Both the position numbers and the translations under genes were made by a program. This document shows, in pieces, positions 61,187 through 64,000 of a stretch of DNA of 64,000 bases. Under the pieces are notes generated by a model. The model made no database searches and was not told the origin of the DNA. It saw nothing but the letters and a program-made list of their open reading frames with translations. Within the stretch, counting starts at the first letter, position 1. Every line of letters begins with the position of its first letter. The stretch is from JBFGCT01 sp963825565 (GTDB lineage: Bacteria; Actinomycetota; Acidimicrobiia; Acidimicrobiales; Ilumatobacteraceae), in the NCBI GenBank assembly GCA_963825565.1, contig CAWGTW010000010.1:1-64000 (forward strand), written 5' to 3'.

Positions 61187-61555
61187 ATGATGAAGACGCA
61201 CCAGACTGGCGGGCCGAACGACGATCGGGGATTCAGCCTCATCGAGATCCTGATCGTGATCATCGTGCTCGGTGTCCTCGCGACGATCGCGGTGTTCGCT
61301 GTGCGCGGCATCACCGACCGAGGCGAATCAGCGACGTGCGCCGAGGACCGGCGCGTGATGCTGACCGCGGTCGAGTCGTACTTCGCGCAGCAGGGCACGG
61401 ACGCGATCGCGACCAGCACCCCGGCGGTCGCCGGGGTGACCGGCACGACCCCGGAGGCGACGCTCGTCGAGTTCGGCATGTTGAGGGGCGAGTCGTCGCT
61501 GTTCGACGTGGCCGCTGACGGCACCGTGAGCCTTTCGGCCGGATCGAGCTGCTGA
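61187..61555 (+). CDS. Second type IV pilin
   Basis: The 122-residue prepilin has a 15-residue leader ending DDRG, then FSLIEILIVIIVLGVLATIA with Glu5. It is closely similar to PilA in the N-terminal 50 residues (VFAVRGITD in both) but has a different, shorter end with Cys in SATCAED and GSSC. It is probably a paralogue from duplication. An in-frame ATG at 61157 lies inside the putative promoter, so 61187 is preferred. Confidence 0.85.
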   Translation: MMKTHQTGGPNDDRGFSLIEILIVIIVLGVLATIAVFAVRGITDRGESATCAEDRRVMLTAVESYFAQQGTDAIATSTPAVAGVTGTTPEATLVEFGMLRGESSLFDVAADGTVSLSAGSSC

Positions 61556-61569
61556 CGCTGCGGCCTACC

Positions 61570-62319
61570 TCAGGCGGTGCCGGCTTGCGCGGCCACCGCG
61601 GCAGCGGCGGCAGCGACCGCGTCCGCGTCGCCGAGGTACTCCGCACTGCGGACCTGGAGCCGATCGTCGAAGTCGTAGCGGGGCGGCGCGCCGGTCGGGA
61701 TGTTGACGTCGGCGATGTCGGCGTCGCTGACGTCCTCGAGGTGCTTGAGCAGCGCCCGCAGCGAGTTGCCGTGGGCGGTGACGAGCACGTCGAGACCGGC
61801 GAGCAGTTGCGGGGCGATCCGGTCGTACCAGTAGGGCAGCACCCGCACGACGACATCCTTCAGGCACTCGCATGCGGGGGGCACGTCGGGCGGCACGTGG
61901 GAGTAGCGCGGATCGTTGGCCGGGTGCTCCGGGCTGTCGAGGCCGACGGGGGGCGGCGGCGTGTCGTAGCTGCGGCGCCAGGCGTGGACCTGTTCGGCAC
62001 CGTGGCGAGCGGTCGTCTCTTTCTTGTCGAGCCCCTCGAGCGCGCCGTAGTGGCGCTCGTTGAGCCGCCAGCTGCGATCGACCGGGAGCCAGATCTGGTC
62101 CATCGCCGCCTGGGCGAGGTTCTGCGTGACCACCGCCCGCGTCTGCAGCGACGTGTGCGACGTGTCGAACACCAGGCCGGCCTCGCGCACCGTCTCGCCC
62201 GCCGCGGTGGCCTCGGCGGCACCCTGCTCGGTCAGTGCCACGTCGTGCCAGCCGGTGAACAGGTTGAGCAGGTTCTACTCGGACTGGCCGTGGCGGAGGA
62301 TGACGAGCGTTCCGGTCAT
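61570..62319 (-). pseudogene. gpmA: Phosphoglycerate mutase gene with in-frame amber codon
   Basis: The frame from ATG 62319 encodes LVILRHGQSE, then TAG (62277-62275), then NLLNLFTGWHDVALTEQG and the rest of a normal 2,3-bisphosphoglycerate-dependent mutase. This includes SWRLNERHYGALEGLDK, WRRSYDTPPPPVG and the second catalytic His in VTAHGNSLRALLKH. The codon at the stop is Trp (TGG) in the family motif SEWN. All else is intact over 250 codons. It may be a sequencing error, a recent null mutation, or a read-through. If translation restarts at the GCC ATG-like MALTEQG (62241), the first catalytic His would be lost. Confidence 0.85.
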
Positions 62320-62400
62320 GGCACTGATGTTTGGGCCACCGTTGCGGTGACGCTGCGGAGTGGACGGCCAGGCCCGGCGGGCGGTCGTAGTCTCTCGACG

Positions 62401-64000
62401 GTGAGCATCGCCGGATACGAGTTCGACCGGTTCCTGCGCTACGACGAACTCGTGGCGTGGCTCGACGCGCTCGCCGCCGACCATTCCGACCTGGTCTCGA
62501 TCGAGGAGTACGGCCGATCTCACGAGGGTCGCCCGCTGCTGCTGGTGACCGTCACCGACCGCTCGACCGGACCCCATGACACCAAGCCCGCCCACTGGAT
62601 CGACGCCTCGATCCACGCCGTCGAGTTGACCGCCACGGTCGCTGCCTGCCGCGTGGTGCAACGGCTGGTCGACGGCTACCGCGCCGGCGACGAGCGGTAC
62701 GCCGCGGCGCTGCGCACGAGGACGTTCTACGTCGTGCCGAGGGTCAACCCCGACGGTGCGGAGTTGGCGCTCGCCGACCGGCCCCGCTTCCGCCGCTCGA
62801 GCACCCGGCCGTGGCCCGGAGTCGACGGCAGCCGTCGCCCCGGTCTGGCGTACGAGGACATCGACGGTGACGGCCGGATCCTCCACATGCGGATCCTGGA
62901 CCCCGATGGCGGGTGGACGCCCCATCCCGACGAGCCGCGACTGCTCGTCCCGGTGCCCCCGGCCGGCGTGCCAGCGGGCGCGCTCCGCTACACCGTCCTC
63001 GGCGAGGGGTCGGTCGTCGAGCACGACGGGTTCACGATCCCGACTCCGCAACCGGCGGAGGGGCTCGACCTCAACCGCAACTACCCGGCGGGTTGGGACC
63101 CGTCGGTCAAGGGTGCTGGCCCGCACCCGCTGTCGGAGCCGGAGATCGACGCCCTGGTCCGGGCGATCGTCGCCCGCCCGAACATCTGCGGCTCCAACTC
63201 GTTCCACACGAGCGGCGGGGTGCTGCTCCGACCGTCGTCGACCGTCGCCGACGCCGAACTGCCGCCGCGCGACGTGTGGGTGTGGACGCAGCTCGCCGCC
63301 GAGGGCACCGCGTTGACCGGCTACCCGTCGCACTCGCTGTACGAGGACTTCACGTTCGACCGCACCGACACGATGAGCGGTGCGAGCGACGACTGGGCCT
63401 ACGAGCACCTCGGCGTGTTCGCCTGGACGACCGAGTTCTGGGACGCCGTGCGGGCTGCGACCGGGGAGGCCCAGGGCACGCGCGTGTGGTTCACCGGCCC
63501 CACCGACGAGCAGGCGCTGGCCGTCCTCCGCTGGCTCGATGGCCAACCGGTGGGCGACGAGCGCACCGCCGGATTCGTCGATTGGTACCCGTACGATCAC
63601 CCGCAGCTCGGTCCGGTCGAGCTGGGCGGGTGGAACGATCTCTACACGTGGATCAACCCCCCGCCCCATCTCCTCGCGGCCGAGGTCGAGCCGCACGCCG
63701 ACTTCGCGCTGGCGCAGGCGTTCGCCGCACCGGCGGTGGCGATCCGCCGGTTCGCCGCGGACCGCTTGGGCGAGGAGACCTGGAGGATCGAGGTCGGGAT
63801 CGCGAACAACGGCTGGCTCCCGACCAACGTGTCCGACCGCGCCGTGCGCGCCGGCATCGCCCGACCGGTCATTGCCGAGCTGACCGGCGACGAGATCGAG
63901 GTGATCGACGGTCCCCCCCGCCGCGAGCTGGGCCAGCTCGCCGGCGCGTCGGCGAGCCGGCTGCCGAGCACGGGTGCCAGCCCACCCGAGCGGGCGCTGT
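62401..64000 (+). CDS. M14-family zinc carboxypeptidase (partial at window end)
   Basis: A GTG at 62401 opens a frame with no stop to the end of the window (533 codons visible). The protein has the M14 zinc motif His-x-x-Glu in SIHAVELTA (about residue 72), LDLNRNYPAGW for substrate binding, the third zinc His in NSFHTSGG and a catalytic Glu in WTTEFWD. An insert between the zinc sites (DIDGDGRILHMRI) is typical of the family. After about residue 400 a further domain begins. There is no signal peptide at this start, so it may be cytoplasmic or the start may lie elsewhere. It is divergent from gpmA. Confidence 0.85.
   Translation, partial: MSIAGYEFDRFLRYDELVAWLDALAADHSDLVSIEEYGRSHEGRPLLLVTVTDRSTGPHDTKPAHWIDASIHAVELTATVAACRVVQRLVDGYRAGDERYAAALRTRTFYVVPRVNPDGAELALADRPRFRRSSTRPWPGVDGSRRPGLAYEDIDGDGRILHMRILDPDGGWTPHPDEPRLLVPVPPAGVPAGALRYTVLGEGSVVEHDGFTIPTPQPAEGLDLNRNYPAGWDPSVKGAGPHPLSEPEIDALVRAIVARPNICGSNSFHTSGGVLLRPSSTVADAELPPRDVWVWTQLAAEGTALTGYPSHSLYEDFTFDRTDTMSGASDDWAYEHLGVFAWTTEFWDAVRAATGEAQGTRVWFTGPTDEQALAVLRWLDGQPVGDERTAGFVDWYPYDHPQLGPVELGGWNDLYTWINPPPHLLAAEVEPHADFALAQAFAAPAVAIRRFAADRLGEETWRIEVGIANNGWLPTNVSDRAVRAGIARPVIAELTGDEIEVIDGPPRRELGQLAGASASRLPSTGASPPERAL

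Noticed and set aside
1..64000. CRISPR array or cas genes
   Set aside because: No regularly spaced identical repeats with unique spacers and no Cas motifs were seen; the tandem repeats present are coding or too few.

Overview
The DNA is high-GC and actinobacterial in character. It uses many GTG starts, genes are chained by ATGA/GTGA overlaps, and it carries a four-gene conservon-type operon (sensor kinase, roadblock, DUF742, GTPase). Gene content (type IV pili, conservons, GGDEF/EAL proteins, an MT0933-like small protein, TAP-like hydrolase) fits a free-living member of the Acidimicrobiia such as an Ilumatobacter relative. The genus is inferred from gene style only.

Layout. 1-8.1 kb: an ABC exporter followed by a frameshifted membrane gene, a secreted Cu/Zn superoxide dismutase, a P450-glycosyltransferase pair, a DUF4399 lipoprotein and a ferredoxin. 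8.5-12 kb: a tyrosine integrase beside tRNA-Ser(UGA), then tRNA-Ser(GCU), a LysM/lysozyme-like protein and tRNA-Arg(ACG). 12-17.9 kb: a membrane diguanylate cyclase, an aminotransferase/omega-amidase pair, MsrA, an MT0933-like protein and a class III CoA-transferase. 18.1-22.8 kb: a three-gene minor-pilin operon whose middle product joins a pilin N-terminus to a von Willebrand A domain. 22.8-29.5 kb: an ABC exporter, a lipoprotein peptidase and a PAS-GGDEF-EAL protein.

29.6-42.3 kb is a degraded genomic island bounded by a 54-bp near-perfect direct repeat. It lies next to tRNA-Ser(CGA) and holds an integrase pseudogene, an excisionase-like gene, ISL3, IS110, IS30, IS3 and IS1380 elements or remnants, two alpha/beta hydrolases and a small TetR-controlled operon.

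42.5-61.6 kb is a signalling and motility region. It contains a roadblock/GTPase/PATAN-like operon, tadA, tRNA-Ser(GGA), SRP RNA, a PolA-like 5'-3' exonuclease, the complete four-gene conservon, and a type IV pilus set (coiled-coil protein, PilB, PilC, PilD, PilT, a second coiled-coil protein, two major-type pilins). 61.6-64 kb: gpmA with an in-frame amber codon and the start of an M14 carboxypeptidase.

The strongest unifying signal is a motif TCAAG-N15/16-CCGA(T/A)(A/G), which resembles a FliA/WhiG (sigma-28) promoter. It stands before the PAS-GGDEF-EAL gene, the roadblock/GTPase/PATAN operon, the coiled-coil/pilB/pilC operon, the second coiled-coil gene and pilA, with a weaker copy before the second pilin. 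This suggests one sigma factor coordinates c-di-GMP turnover, GTPase signalling and pilus building. Domain calls are from motif reading without database searches.
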